Source: Maylandia zebra
Taxonomy: Eukaryota > Chordata > Actinopteri > Cichliformes > Cichlidae
Assembly: GCF_041146795.1 (NCBI RefSeq)
Contig: NC_135183.1
Span: 9,559,340-9,623,339, forward strand
Length of the DNA: 64,000 nt
Reading direction: 5' to 3'
Each line of letters begins with the position of its first letter. Position 1 is the stretch's first letter. The translations under genes and the position numbers were made by a program. Shown here in pieces: positions 1-11,506 of this stretch. Below the pieces are notes generated by a model, which did no database searches, had not been told where the DNA came from, and worked only from the letters and a program-made list of their open reading frames with translations.

Positions 1-1021
1 ATGTGTTAACACAAACTCATCGGCCAACACGGCTGCTTTTGACATTGATGTCACCTTCTGTTCATTTAAGAACATTATGAGTCTCTCAGGTAATGAATTT
101 TTAAAATCCTCCAGTAGCATTAACTCGCGCAGAGACTCATAATCATCCCCAACTCCGTTAGCAGCACATCATTTATCAAAAAGAGCCCCTTTTTCATGTG
201 CAAACTCCACATATGTTTGACTGCTGGTCTTCTTGTGGTTCCTAAATTTCTGCCTGTAGGCCTCAGGTACCAGTTCATAGGCACGTACAATTGTTTCCTT
301 CAACACTTCATATTTCATGCTCTGCTCTAGCGAAAGTGAAGCTACTACCTCCTGAGCTTTGCCCACTAATTTACACTGAAGTAAAATAGGCCATGTCTCT
401 TGGCCAGTTCAGAGCAGTAGCTACCTTTTCAAAAGCATTGAAATATGAATCTACCTCAGTCTCACGAAAGGTAGGTACCAGAGCAATATTTTTGCTCATA
501 TCAAAACTTTCTGGGGACACTTTTGGGATTTCTTTAGTGGCATGTGTTTTCTGCCCTGATGACACCTTCAGTGCTTCTACTTCAAGCTGCTTTAACCTGA
601 TTTCTTTTTCAGCTTCTATCGCAAGCCTACGGATCTCCAGCCGGAGATCATAATCTGCTTTACGCACCTTCAACTTCTCCTGTGCCTCCAACTGTAAACA
701 TAATAAGCGAACCTTAAGCTTTGCATCCCTGCTAGATGTTTGGGATTCTGGAGTGAAAGGCTTAAAGCGAGGCAGAGTTTGGGGAGCCACATCTGATTTA
801 ACTTGGGCAGCCGGAGGTGTAGCAAGTAGAGCTTGCTCTTCAGTTCTCTCTGGAGAAGCTGGATTAGCAGAGGGTCCAGGGGAAGCTAAGGGGTCCTGAG
901 AAGGTACCTCAGTTGTAGCAGGGCTAATTAAGATACCGGACGAGCCCCCACTTGTGTTACGTCCCCCCCACCATGGTGGAGGCAAAGGTAGGAAGGAGAC
1001 AGCAACACTGGACAACCACAA
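1..1021 (-). mobile_element. LTR retrotransposon 5' part with broken gag
   Basis: Read on the minus strand, this encodes a gag-like protein. A coiled-coil-rich N-terminal part (highly charged, about 720-560) is followed by a SCAN/gag-like helical region beginning VPTFRETEVDSYFNAF near 500 and continuing to the left edge (ADEFVLTH at about 5-30). The reading frame is broken twice: by a frameshift near 366-400, and by a TGA where the family usually has Trp, at 166-168 after residues FDK. No CCHC knuckle, protease or reverse transcriptase is visible because the element runs off the window. The family call (Ty3/gypsy-like, fish gag type) rests on general resemblance. The copy is a non-functional fossil, and downstream enzymes may lie outside the window. 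Confidence 0.75.
933..950 (-). other. Primer binding site, tRNA-Pro type
   Basis: On the minus strand the 18 bases TGGGGGCTCGTCCGGTAT differ at one position from the classic tRNA-Pro primer binding site. They lie two bases after CGTAACACA, a plausible LTR end in CA. This places the end of the 5' LTR at about 953 and the start of the internal region at about 950. It supports reading 1-950 as the internal 5' part of an LTR element. The outer end of the LTR, beyond 1021, was not found. Confidence 0.65.
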
Positions 1022-1117
1022 TCAATGAAGGAGGAAGACAACAGAACAGTTAAGAATCAGGCAGGATTTATTGGTTGCTTGCCTTGATAGTCAAACTTAA
1101 CAAAAGAAAAGAGGTGG

Positions 1118-1345
1118 TTGATAGTTATTGAGATGACAACCATTGACAATCCCCTCAGAGAGTGTAAGCCGCAGAAGGTCATTGCAGAAAAGCTGCCTGT
1201 TTACATAGTGCTGTATCAAAGCATACCAAATAAACTGAAATGGAAAAATATGGTGGGAAAAAGTACACAAGCATCAGGGATCATTGCAGTCTGGAGAGAA
1301 TGGTCAAGAAAAATCCATCCTTCTTTTGATATAGGATAAATTTGA
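1118..1345 (+). mobile_element. Tc1/mariner transposase fossil fragment
   Basis: The translation (CKPQKVIAEKLP, then a stretch corresponding to LERMVKKNPS in another frame) matches a better fragment at 35755-36110. Both resemble the helix-turn-helix region of Tc1 transposases of the type that reads LxRIVRKN. Frames are broken, so this is a degenerate piece. Its right half (1276 on) is repeated at 23670 as part of the segmental duplication. Confidence 0.5.
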
Positions 1346-1522
1346 ATAAAAATGAACTAATGCCTATACGTGTGAGTAACTCCTCATGGCTAAAAAAACC
1401 TCCCGTTTAGTATAAAGAGGTATTCAGGTTACAAAGTGCTATTCCTCTCTATTATTAAATTCTAACTTCTCTCCCTTAATATCTGAGCTTCAGTCAAGTA
1501 TACAGTTTTGGAACATGCACAT

Positions 1523-3171
1523 CAGGGCCGTGCAGAGAGGTTTAAAGGGGCGGGTGCTCAAAGTTAAAAAGGGGCACATTGAACCAGGTTGAATAACAAC
1601 AACACACATTCATCAAGAATCTAATATGGGAAGGGCAGGGCTGTGTTGATCTGAGACTGTAGACATTAAAAAGTCCATAGGAGAGATGGTAGCTGATTAA
1701 ACAAGTGTCATGAGATAATAACAAAATGCAAAGATTGGTGACAGCGCTTGGAACCATAAGGCAACAAAAAACTGTGAGAAATAATTTAGGCTCTGCCTGT
1801 GAATCACTCTTTGCTTCTCTTCTTCCTTCCATCCCATCATTTCATATATCACTCTCCACTTGCTGTCTATCTGAGAACAAGGCACAACTTGTTATTGCAA
1901 TAAACTATAATCTAATTATCCACACCTAACAACTCTTGCACTTAATCTAAAATAAAATGATGACAGAAAAATGTTATAGCACTGCCTTTAGTAGCCTCAC
2001 ACAGCTCCTGCTGTTTCCTCCTCATGTCCTTACCAGGCATGTCTGGACAATGTTATATCATGAGTAATAATTTTTAAAAAATCTATATACATAAAACACA
2101 CACATGCACGCGCACACAGTGACATTTTAGACCTTCTTCAGAATACTGTATATACTATGGGCATCACGGTGCTGATCCAGAATCCTTACATTATTATTTA
2201 TTACTAGAGCTACAATAATAAAGCAATGGGGAGGGGGGAGTAATAAATATGAAATAATGTATTTATGATGATTCCATTTGTTTCACTATCCACTCTGTGC
2301 AGGGGCAAAGCTTATTACATTTTTAAACTGTAGAGATACAATCATTTTACTGCTGTAAAATCCAAATTTTGGCTTATTTAAAATATAAATCTAATATAAT
2401 CTGCTTCTTAATGTATGTTCTTTAAAATACAGTGTGTGTTTTTTAATATATTATAATTACAATAATGCATAATTATGTGGACATGCATATTAGATCGTTT
2501 TTTAGTGAAATATAATCCCTCCAGAAAGGCAGGAAAAGCCCTGTAACTTGCTTTAAAACTAAATATGTTCCCTAAAACGGTGACAGAGCTACAGACCCAT
2601 GACAGCCTTACACAGGTAGCCAGCAGCTATGACCAGCACTACTTGTGCAGTTAATAAAAGGACAGGTAATGTTTGTCACGCTGTTGCACACACAGCACGC
2701 TCGTTTGTTTCAGTTCGTCAGTTGCAACAAGACAGCTTGCCAACGTGTACGTAATAAGCTAATACTCCTGTGTGCTACACACTACAGTGTACGCTGTACA
2801 CCTACTTACTGGTTTTGTCGCATCAGTCTGTGTCTCTGAGTTAACTTGTGTTTCTCCTACAGCTCCGGACCGCTAAAAATGCGCGTGCTCTTTGTGAGCT
2901 CGTTCTCGTCTCGTAACCAGCGCGTTCTGCCGTCAAGGGCGATCATTGGTTAAATGTGATCATGTGACTGATGCAAGCCAGATCCTTTTATTTAGCAAAA
3001 CTGTGATTAATAGTTAAATATTATTGTTGAGGGGCACAGACAAGACTCCACACGCACACACACATAAAAAAAAATAATAATTTTTTTTTAAAAGTTGCCT
3101 TATCAAAAGGGCACTTTGGGCACCCATCAGGGAAGGGGCGGGTGCTCAAGCCCCACCTCTGCACGTGCCTG
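1523..3171. mobile_element. hAT-like non-autonomous DNA transposon
   Basis: The ends form a terminal inverted repeat: CAGGGCCGTGCAGAG at the left, and the complement of CTCTGCACGTGCCTG at the right. They are flanked by a perfect 8-bp target duplication ATGCACAT at 1515-1522 and 3172-3179, the hallmark length of hAT elements. The 1649-bp interior has no long transposase reading frame, so it depends on an element elsewhere. The exact target duplication suggests a fairly young insertion. It lies inside the copy-A-specific block. Confidence 0.85.
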
Positions 3172-3239
3172 ATGCACATTGGTAGAGTTTATGCTATAAA
3201 GATGATAATTTTGCCTAAGTGGTTATATTTATTTCAAAA

Positions 3240-3662
3240 TCTCCCTGTGTTTCTTCCTAAATCATCCATTGCGTGTTTCGGTCTGTGTGTTTCCTGTTTT
3301 ATTTTGATAGTTCCTTGTCCCATGTTCAGTGTTTTCAGTTTTCCTTCTTCCCTGTCTTGTTATGTGTGATTACTCCCAGCTGTGCTCTCCTCTTGTCTCA
3401 TTCCCTCGTTCCTCCTCTGTATTTAGGGCCTTTGTTTTTCTCCGTCTGCTGTTGCGTCGTTACCCCACATTGCTTGTTTTTCCTCCGTGCTTCTGGTAAT
3501 TTCTAGTTCTCTGTTCCTGGCATAGTTTCCTAGTTTGAGTTATGTGTTTCTATTTTTTTTAGTTTTATGTTTAGATATTTTGATACTGCAGTAAGGATGT
3601 CTCCCTTGGTTCATTCCTTTGTTTGGGACCAATCCCTCCTGCCATACCGCGCTACATGACAA
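3240..3662 (+). repeat. LTR-like dispersed repeat
   Basis: A T-rich, gene-free stretch ends in CATGACA. It shares its style and several phrases (TGTTTTATTTTGATAGT, then a TTACTCCCAGCTGTG-like segment) with the reverse complement of 36813-37331, which has TATA and polyadenylation signals like an LTR. I read it as a decayed copy of the same family; boundaries are approximate. The rest of the A-specific sequence (3662-4529) shows no gene. Confidence 0.4.
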
Positions 3663-5789
3663 ACTGGTTTGAAGGAAATGGTCACCTTGCGATTAAAGGT
3701 AATAACATAACATATAAAAAGACTCGAGTATAATTAAAGGCCCTTCATTCAAAGCATTACTGAAGGTAATATGTATGATTAACATAAGGTAAATGAACAA
3801 CAAAAAACAGAAATTGCCTTGTTTAAGTATATTTCTGATTCATAGTACATTAATTTACATGTCTTCTAATGTATATACTGCTGAGTTGTTTAATCTATTA
3901 TTTTGCATCGTAATTGTAATCTATAACATCAATTGTGCATGGTAAATGTAGTGTGGAAAAATATCATTTATGCCACTGAGGTGTGGTGTTGTTGAAGTAC
4001 ATGCACATAATTTTCATCAATCAAATTTGTGTTTAAATAGAGGTCACTATAATTTGCTACTAAATAATGTGAATAAACATGCTGGACTGTAACGCTTTCT
4101 GATCTCTTAAGATTCATTTTGATGGCAACTGCAAGTTGATTAGGTGGCGCTTGGACCTGCATTGCTGTGTTGATGGCTTCAGCCAAACTATTATATACTT
4201 ACTTGAAAGACTAAACTCAGAGTTGTATGAAGACACATAAATATTTTTAACTTTTTGGATTCACTGAATGAGCTACATTATAGATTATACATTATGTTTA
4301 TTTGACAAGGAACTTGACTGAGGCAGGCGAATTTGGAAATATTAAAACCTTGACAAGTTAATGCGCAATTTCAGGCAGCAATACACAGTAAGGAAAAGTA
4401 TGGTCATGCATTTTTATTTTTCCAAGCGAGACTAAGACAAAAGAGAAACACGAAAAACTCATACAGCATAATGTGTTCATACTCTGTCAGACCTGGAAGT
4501 GTTACGTAATGCAATAATGAAAGGTCACTGGCAACCTAATGCAGTTAACAAACGTGTCGCCAAGAGGGAAACTACTGTAGAAAAGCAGTCATCTCCTCTA
4601 TGAATAACTCAATGGAGCGTGCTGGGAAAAAGTCAGTAGGTGGCACCATAGTTGCTCTTGTTGCAAAGGCCAATATCTTCCGTAATTTGGAAAGTCCTTC
4701 TTATTCTGCAAAACAGAAAATGAAAACAATATGCTTTAAGGTATCTTTATATTATCTCACTTGGCCTAAATAAATTGCCAATGTGTCATGTCTGAGTTGT
4801 TTTCCTGAATGGACACAAAATGCAGACACGATGTCTAAGTTCATTGTGTTTATTTATAGTGAATGATTTGCAAATAAAGACAATTGAAACTTCAGAACGT
4901 TAGTGGTAGCAGGCAACTCCAAGACGTCTGATCCTCAACCTCCCAGTTACAAAAGATACCCGTCAACACAATTGCTTCTTCCTTTCACTTTAGTAACTCA
5001 TGCGTTTCATCTTTCAACAGTCTCAAGGAACTATGTAAAAATGTTATTACAACTGAGAGGATACTTAAGGGGCAATGGAAGCTGTGGAGTCACCGTTATA
5101 CAAGTATGTTATGTAATATAAAAATTTCAGAAATGTGTTTATTGTAAACTAAATTGCCAATTACTTTCTGCATCCTGGAAAAAAAATCTCTCCAGAAGGT
5201 AACAACCATCTGCTCAGCAGCTCTTCTGTTGCTAGATGAGATAGATGAAAAGATCATCCACCTAAATCAACATCTTCCTCATTTTTGCCTAATTTACCTG
5301 AGAATTGTATACAGATCATCAAGTTGTGATCATAAGATATCCTTTGGAGACATGCAAGGCTTCCTTCTGCACAGCAGCGTCTTTTATATTAAATTTGCAC
5401 TGCTGTTTTTTTTTTGCTAATTTTGCTCCGGCAGTATCTGTTGAACTTGCACTTTTTCTGCACTAAAAACTGAAAATAAAACACAAAATTAAATACATCA
5501 ACCACGTAATCATGTTACAGAATTTGAGAAACCGGTCATGGATAACCAGTTAATGCAATTTATGTGTCATACTCATCACAGAGGTTTAAAGCCAAAGTTT
5601 TATGTTGATTTGACATTTCTGGAAAGCTATAATCAAACTCAAATTCTGTGGGTTTGCTGCTCACATGTGACTCTCCAAGCTCACAATAATAGCTTGATTA
5701 AAATGCTTATCATCTGAAGAACTGCCAGAAAGAGATGCCATTAGAGTTAAATATGAAGAGTAATCTTCATCATTAACACTCATGGTTAA

Positions 5790-6709
5790 CCCTTTAAGAC
5801 CTACCATAGAACCAAGTCCGCCAGAGCTTATATTATATTTTTACATGGTGTGGTGCCATTTTTGGGAGCATTTGAAGTTGCTATACATCAATACAACAAT
5901 TATAGCCCAGATTTTAATAATATGTATTCATTAAGTGCATAGTAATTACATAAATTGCAAAAAAGTGCAATAAACTACAAAAAAACTGAAAATCGTTTTT
6001 GCTTTTTTAACATATATTTCTAGTTAGAGAAATTTAAGAGGCTTATCCCTCAAAACTGTAAATACAAGAAAGTTGCACAAAATAGTTTCCTACCACAGGA
6101 AATTTATTTTGAGTGTCTTCATAGTTCTATTTTTGAAATATACCAATTTTTATATACTGCAGGAAAAACGAAAATAAATATTATACTGCAAATTTGCAAA
6201 AAAAGCAGCATATGCATCAAAATAAACTATTTCTAGCAGTGCAATATGAGTCCTAAGCATCCCAGAAACGACACAGAAAGTCATAAAGTCAAAGATAACT
6301 CTTAAAAAGACCAGTATAGGCCCTCAGGCCCTGATGGTAAAACGAACTACATTTCCGCGAAAATGATGTCACTTCCGGTTTCGGGCAGGTAATGGCGGAC
6401 ATGCAAAAGTTCGCGCTGACGTCTATTCCAACGTAGGAAGTGTTATGAACAGCTGATCGGATCGGCAAAGCGTGTTTCTGGAATATTATGTTTTTGTTGC
6501 TGCAAGTGCTTTTTATGCAGTTTATGCAAAGCTTTAAGTGGAAGGAAACCGTGACCGAGGACAAGCTGATGGCATAAGATGTAAGTACAACTCCTCCGGT
6601 TTCATATGCAAAAGAAATTATTGCGCTAGCTTACGTGGTTGCAGAGCTACCGGGATTTAAAAATAGTTACGCAAAACAGAGCGTGCCCGCTCCGACCGGC
6701 TCTAAAGGG
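5790..6709. mobile_element. piggyBac-like MITE flanked by TTAA
   Basis: The element starts CCCTTTAAGACC and ends GGCTCTAAAGGG, an inverted terminal repeat of about 12 bp. TTAA flanks both sides (5786-5789 and 6710-6713), the typical piggyBac target. The 920-bp interior is AT-rich without a transposase. The corresponding site in copy B (about 26870) lacks both this element and the adjoining SINE. Confidence 0.7.
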
Positions 6710-6713
6710 TTAA

Positions 6714-6915
6714 AGGGCAGGGATAGCTCAGTAGGTAGAGTGGTGGCCCCATGATCGAAAGGTCAGGGTTTCGACTCCACTGAACGGCTACCCTGAGGTA
6801 CCCCTGAGCAAGGTACCGTCCCTACACACTGCTCCTCGGGCGCTGCACTGGTGGTTGCCCACTGCTTCACTGGGTGAATGGGTTAAATGCAGAGAAACTA
6901 TTTCACTATGGGGAC
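6714..6915 (+). mobile_element. tRNA-derived SINE
   Basis: The head contains a perfect RNA polymerase III A box (TAGCTCAGTAGG at 6724-6735) and a B-box-like GGTTTCGACTCC at about 6767. A tRNA-unrelated body and the tail phrase GTGAATGGGTTAAATGCAGAG follow. The tail phrase recurs at 19513, and the head recurs inverted at 45445-45486. It is not a functional tRNA gene: the acceptor and anticodon arms do not fold conventionally. Confidence 0.75.
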
Positions 6916-7635
6916 TAACACATAACACATACACACATGGTAGGGATGTAATCACTTCTTGCCATGTAGGCTTGATCACAAATGCTGCTCCCATCACTTC
7001 CTTGCTTTGCTCTTCACCTTTTACCAACACTCCTGGCAATCCACTTGTTGCCAGTATCATTTTATTCATCACTGCTTGTGCCAGGGTCGTCACCTTTAAC
7101 GTGACTTCTTCTGTTCAGTGTATCACAGACCTTAAAACGCTACTGGTGTATTTCATGTTTTAAATAATAATGATTTATATCTTTGGCTTCTTCATTTTGT
7201 AACACTCATTACACGAATACACACAGTATCAATAAACAATAGTATTTTGCTTGACATCCTCTCAAATGGGTTTAGCAAAGCTATCTTTGATGTGTTTCAC
7301 GACAGTTTGGTTGTCCCAGGTCTTATGGAATTCAAAAGCACTGAGGATGTGCCCATGTTTGTGTAACCATGATTTTGAACCTTGTTTGCACACTACTTCC
7401 CATGATTGATTTGGAAATAGTGTTGTAAGTAAGCATTCTTGTTGAAATGGTCATGCTGCTGTTCCCTAGTTCTGAAATATAACTATTAGATATCATAAAC
7501 AACACCAAGTGTCAACTAATAATGCTGAAATGCAGACAGCAGAACACTATCCAACCCTCTGCATGCAACACTTCCATAGACCAAATTGTTAGTTAGGTAA
7601 ACAGAAGGGGTCATTTATGTATATAATTAAAAAAA

Positions 7636-7896
7636 GATTCCTCCCACAGTCCAAAGACATGCACTTTGTGGGGATAGGTTAATTGAACAATCTAAATTGC
7701 CCATAGGTGTGAATGCGGGAGTGAATGTGAGTGCGAATGGTTGTCTGTCTCTGTGTGTTAGCCCTGCGACAGACTGCCGACCTGTCCAGGGTGTACCCCG
7801 CCTCTCGCCCTATGACAGCTGAGATAGGCTCCAGCGCCCCCCGCGACCCTGAAAAGGATAAGCGGAACCAAATGGATGGATGGATGGATGGATGGA
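7636..7896 (+). mobile_element. LINE 3' tail ending in (GGAT)n
   Basis: A common fish LINE 3' end. It runs from TCCTCCCACAGTCCAAAGAC through GGGTGTACCCCGCCTCTCGC and ends in GGATAAGCGG plus a short GGAT repeat at 7874-7896. No reverse transcriptase remains, so it is a strongly 5'-truncated insertion. RTE-type or a SINE that borrowed an RTE tail are both possible. Confidence 0.6.
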
Positions 7897-8168
7897 AGAT
7901 ATATTCCCCTCTTACCCCTGCGGGCAGTCTATCCTTCAGGCTCAGGTCCTCTATCAGAGGCCTGGGAGCTTGAGCGTCCTGCACACTATCTTTACTGTTC
8001 CTAGGACTGCACTTTTCTGGACTGACAGCTCAGATGTTGTTTCCGGGATGTGCTGCAGCTACTTGCCTAGCTTGGGAGTCACTCCACCTAGTGCTCCAAT
8101 TCATGTAACCTGTTCTGCTGGGGCTACTTGCCTAGTAGCATTCCAACAGCACCCTATTTTCGTCCCTT

Positions 8169-8742
8169 TGTCACAGCCCGTGGCTCGGCATCCAGGGAGC
8201 CGTGGGAGGCTGCGGTGGCCACACCCTTGGGCTGGGCCGCCTCCTAACCACCTGCGTCTCATCTGAGGCAATCACCGGAGGACTACTTCAGCCAGCTCTG
8301 ACGGCTTCTCCTCGCCAGTCCGTAAGTCTCCTCCCAGTGTGACCAGCATTCGGCGTGGAAGCCTGTGGCCTGCCTGTCCTCCTGCCTGACTGCCTCCCTC
8401 CCTAGGATTCCCTTCACGGGCGCCTCTCCCCTCCAAGCTCCACGGTCCTGCTCTACCTGTAAGCCTCGGCAACTTATGAAGTCTAGCTGTTCATTTCTTG
8501 ACAACCTGCGTGCTGTTAACTGTGTCTCCCCTTTCTGTTGCAGTTTCCCCACAGTCCCGATTACGGCGCTCCTGGGCTCCACGCTCCTCGTTTACCCCCG
8601 TGGCATGAGCCTTAGTTTTTCATTTCCTTAGCTATGTTAAAAATATTCCTCAGTTAAATAAAACTTGTACATAGTTCTGAGCTGCGGTGTGCTGAGTCCG
8701 CTTTTGGGGTCCTGTTACCTGAACACTCCGTGTTCTGTGACA
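8169..8742 (+). mobile_element. Probable solo LTR
   Basis: A GC-richer 574-bp block begins TGTCACAG and ends CTGTGACA, a short inverted terminal repeat with the TG...CA ends expected of an LTR. It has an AATAAA signal near 8657. It lies exactly at the right border of copy-A-specific DNA: sequence shared with copy B resumes at 8743. No clear target duplication was found, so the exact element type is uncertain. Confidence 0.5.
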
Positions 8743-9060
8743 CTCTTCCCCATCTTGTTCCAGTAGTCCACTTCTCATCAGGGTGCCTTGGTTCCTCAAC
8801 ACCTGACATGAACCTTGTTAATCCGGGTGACGTCCGAGCCAGTATGGCTTCTTATTTATTTTAACATATTTACTATATGATGTAACCATGACATACAGTC
8901 TATTACTTGAATTGTTGCGGCAAGCGGATCAGACTCAGGCACAGACTAGAATCACAAGTTAAAAGTTCTTTTATTTACACAAAAACACCAGGTGCAGAAC
9001 ATAGGTGGGGGAAAGCCAGGGGTTCCAGTGGTCCACAGGAAAGATTCGAGGAAGAGAAAC

Positions 9061-9985
9061 CGATCCTTCTCACTCGTTCGCTCTGTTTGAGAGATCCCAC
9101 ACATGCCACTTCAAACTGCCCAAATCCACGCTTAAGGTTCCAAGGTTCGGGGAGTCTAAGCACAGAGTCATGAATAGGTACACACATGAACATACTAGAA
9201 TTCACCAAGCTGGATTTACACTAACGTATCAAAACTCAAAGTCCAGCTCAGAGCCAGTGCCTTAAGAAGTTGCCCGAGAACATGATGTATCACCGGTGTG
9301 TGATTATGAGCAGGAGCATGGGCCAAAGAAGCAGAAGATAACAGTGAGCACCACCCAGGCAGAGCAATGAGAGAGAGAGAGCAAAACCAAAACAAAACAT
9401 GTAGCCTTGCAGAGCCACCCGGGTAGACACGGGGGCCATGACATAAAACATATGTTTACTTTTTCTTTACCGTCAACACATGTTCCACCATTTTGATTTC
9501 AGCCTATAAATCTACACTGTATCCTAAATATTAATATATGTTCTAACATGAATTATCAGTCCAATTTATTATTTACTTACAGTAAATTAATAAAATGAGT
9601 ATTAGAAAAACAAGTTTAGAAACATTCATATAATTTGAGAAATAAGCACACCAGTTCACCAACTTTGTTTCAACTTCACATCGTGGATCAAACGCGAGTT
9701 TGATAAGACTGTAGTTGTCCCTGTCTGACCTTTCTCATCATAGCTGAGAGCCTTATGTGAATAAAAATGATCAAAGTGTTAAAACAGAGATTTTCCCTAT
9801 TTTCCAATAATAAAGCATTTTTATTCTTAATGAAACGTGTATGTGTAACTGAAGTAAGAGTATTTAAACTAAATGAAACATGTAGTAAATTATTATCACG
9901 TCTGACCAAATGTTTAAATGTGGTGGAATTTTCTCTCTGTTATAGAAAAGATGCAACTTTAAAAAGTGAAGTGATTTTAAAGTTC
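9061..9985. other. Copy-A-specific stretch without a gene
   Basis: These 925 bases are missing at the matching junction in copy B (27588/27590). No supported coding region, RNA gene or clear transposon ends were seen; the middle is AT-rich. It could be an old insertion in A or a deletion in B. Confidence 0.4.
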
Positions 9986-10009
9986 AAGGTTTAAACTCTG
10001 TTTTAAATT

Positions 10010-10145
10010 TAATTTTATTTATTGAATTTTATTGTTTTATTTATATTTTGATATTGCTAGGGATGATGCAATGATCGGGGACCATTCTTAATTTCGTTGT
10101 TCTCATGACAATGACAATAAAGTTTCTGATTCTGATTCTGATTCT
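10010..10145 (+). mobile_element. Short L2-type LINE tail
   Basis: A 5'-truncated insertion of about 135 bp ends in AATGACAATAAAG followed by three or four copies of TTCTGA. In copy B the same site reads straight through (GTTTTAAATCACG near 27604), so B gives the empty site. The short TTAAAT at both edges is the likely target duplication. Confidence 0.7.
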
Positions 10146-11414
10146 TTAAATCACGTATGTGGAAAAAAGCTTTCTCTTCCCTTTTGTCTTCTGTGAAATC
10201 AGCAGTTCTGAAGCTTGGACTCAAGACATTGAAGGTTCCAGAGACACTAGACGGACTGACCCAGCCTGACCTTTGAACCTGCAAATTGGTTGCATGTTTT
10301 TCATTGTCCTCTCTGCTCATTTTTGCCATGTTAGATGGGGTTAACTCAGAAAGATTTACATTGTACTTTCACTGAATGCCCAGGGGATGCTGCTTTCCTG
10401 TTCTGTGATTGTAATCAACACAGTACATGGGGATAAGTGCATCTTCTGATCCAGTTGTGGTCATCCTTCCTCCGACCTCTCCTTACCAAAGATGAGAACA
10501 AAATCAGCATTAACTCAGAGTAGGTTAGTTAGATAAGTATAATTGAGGTGATTTGATCATTGTTTGTAGTTGAAGAGTCTGGGTGCTAAACTGGTTCACC
10601 AACTGAACACACTTGGCACATCACGGAATGAATGTAGCTATAAATAAAAGAAAACAGATAGAATTAACAAAGTTGATTGTAACAAACTTTCTATTTGATT
10701 AAAAGTCATTATGAAAGGAAAAATCCCAGCACACAATGAAAAACCTGTTTGACTGCCACACGAATAGCTTTAGTTGCTAACTGCAATGGCATTTTAGTTG
10801 GCTGACAGCACTAACACATTAACCCAGTTGTGCTTTCAAAATTCTGGGTTTAGGAATTAGCTTTAGCTGCGTACTTTCAGTTTCATTTTATACCCACCCA
10901 CCAGCAGTAAGGTCAAAATAAAACAACTAATTTGACTGCATGTACACAAACTGTTGGGATTTCTTAAATCTAATCTACAATTCACAATTTATATTCTATG
11001 TTTTGTGTTACTAATTGTGTCTTTGTTAAATTCAAATACAACCCTTTGCCTATGACTCATAAACACTAAGTGATGTACTCCTACAGAGTGCTTCCATTCA
11101 TAGCCTACAATAAGAATGAGAATTTTACTTAATAAGATCATGAAGACGCTACAAATCAGACACTACCAGATACGGCAAACTAAGTTAAACTTGTAGAGAT
11201 TGTAGTGACATTTACTGTTGAAACTGGACTGCCACCCTGTGATGCTGCAAGGCCTATAGTGTAAGTGTGTGATAATATTAATAAATAATTAAAAAGTAAA
11301 AATGAATTTGTCCTACATTACACAGATATGTATTTTCCCGTGCACATACCTATTGTTTTCGGTTTCTATGAACGTTGTCTCTGTCACAAATCCTTAAACA
11401 TTCCTTTGAATAGT

Positions 11415-11506
11415 GGAGGGAGGAGCATTTCATGATCTAAGTACAATGCACAATCAGACATAAAAACAGTCTGTGCTGAGAGCAGTGAGAAGTAACTACA
11501 ACCATC
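11415..11506 (+). promoter_or_regulatory. Conserved proximal promoter and 5' UTR of mucin gene 1
   Basis: The stretch before the start codon is shared with gene 2 (28861-28952) and recognisably with gene 4 (51008-51115). It contains a GGAGGGAGGAGCA box, ATGATCTAAGTA, then an AT-rich TATA-like ATAAAAACAG at 11460-11469 and a CTGAGAGCAGTGA segment. Conservation across paralogues whose repeat exons differ suggests regulatory function. No transcription start can be proven from sequence. Confidence 0.5.

Noticed and set aside
6724-6790. tRNA gene
   Set aside because: A and B boxes are present, but there is no complete cloverleaf and the body and tail recur as a SINE. The same applies to 45830-45885.
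7874-7896. Stand-alone microsatellite
   Set aside because: The GGAT repeat directly follows a LINE 3' end and is its tail.
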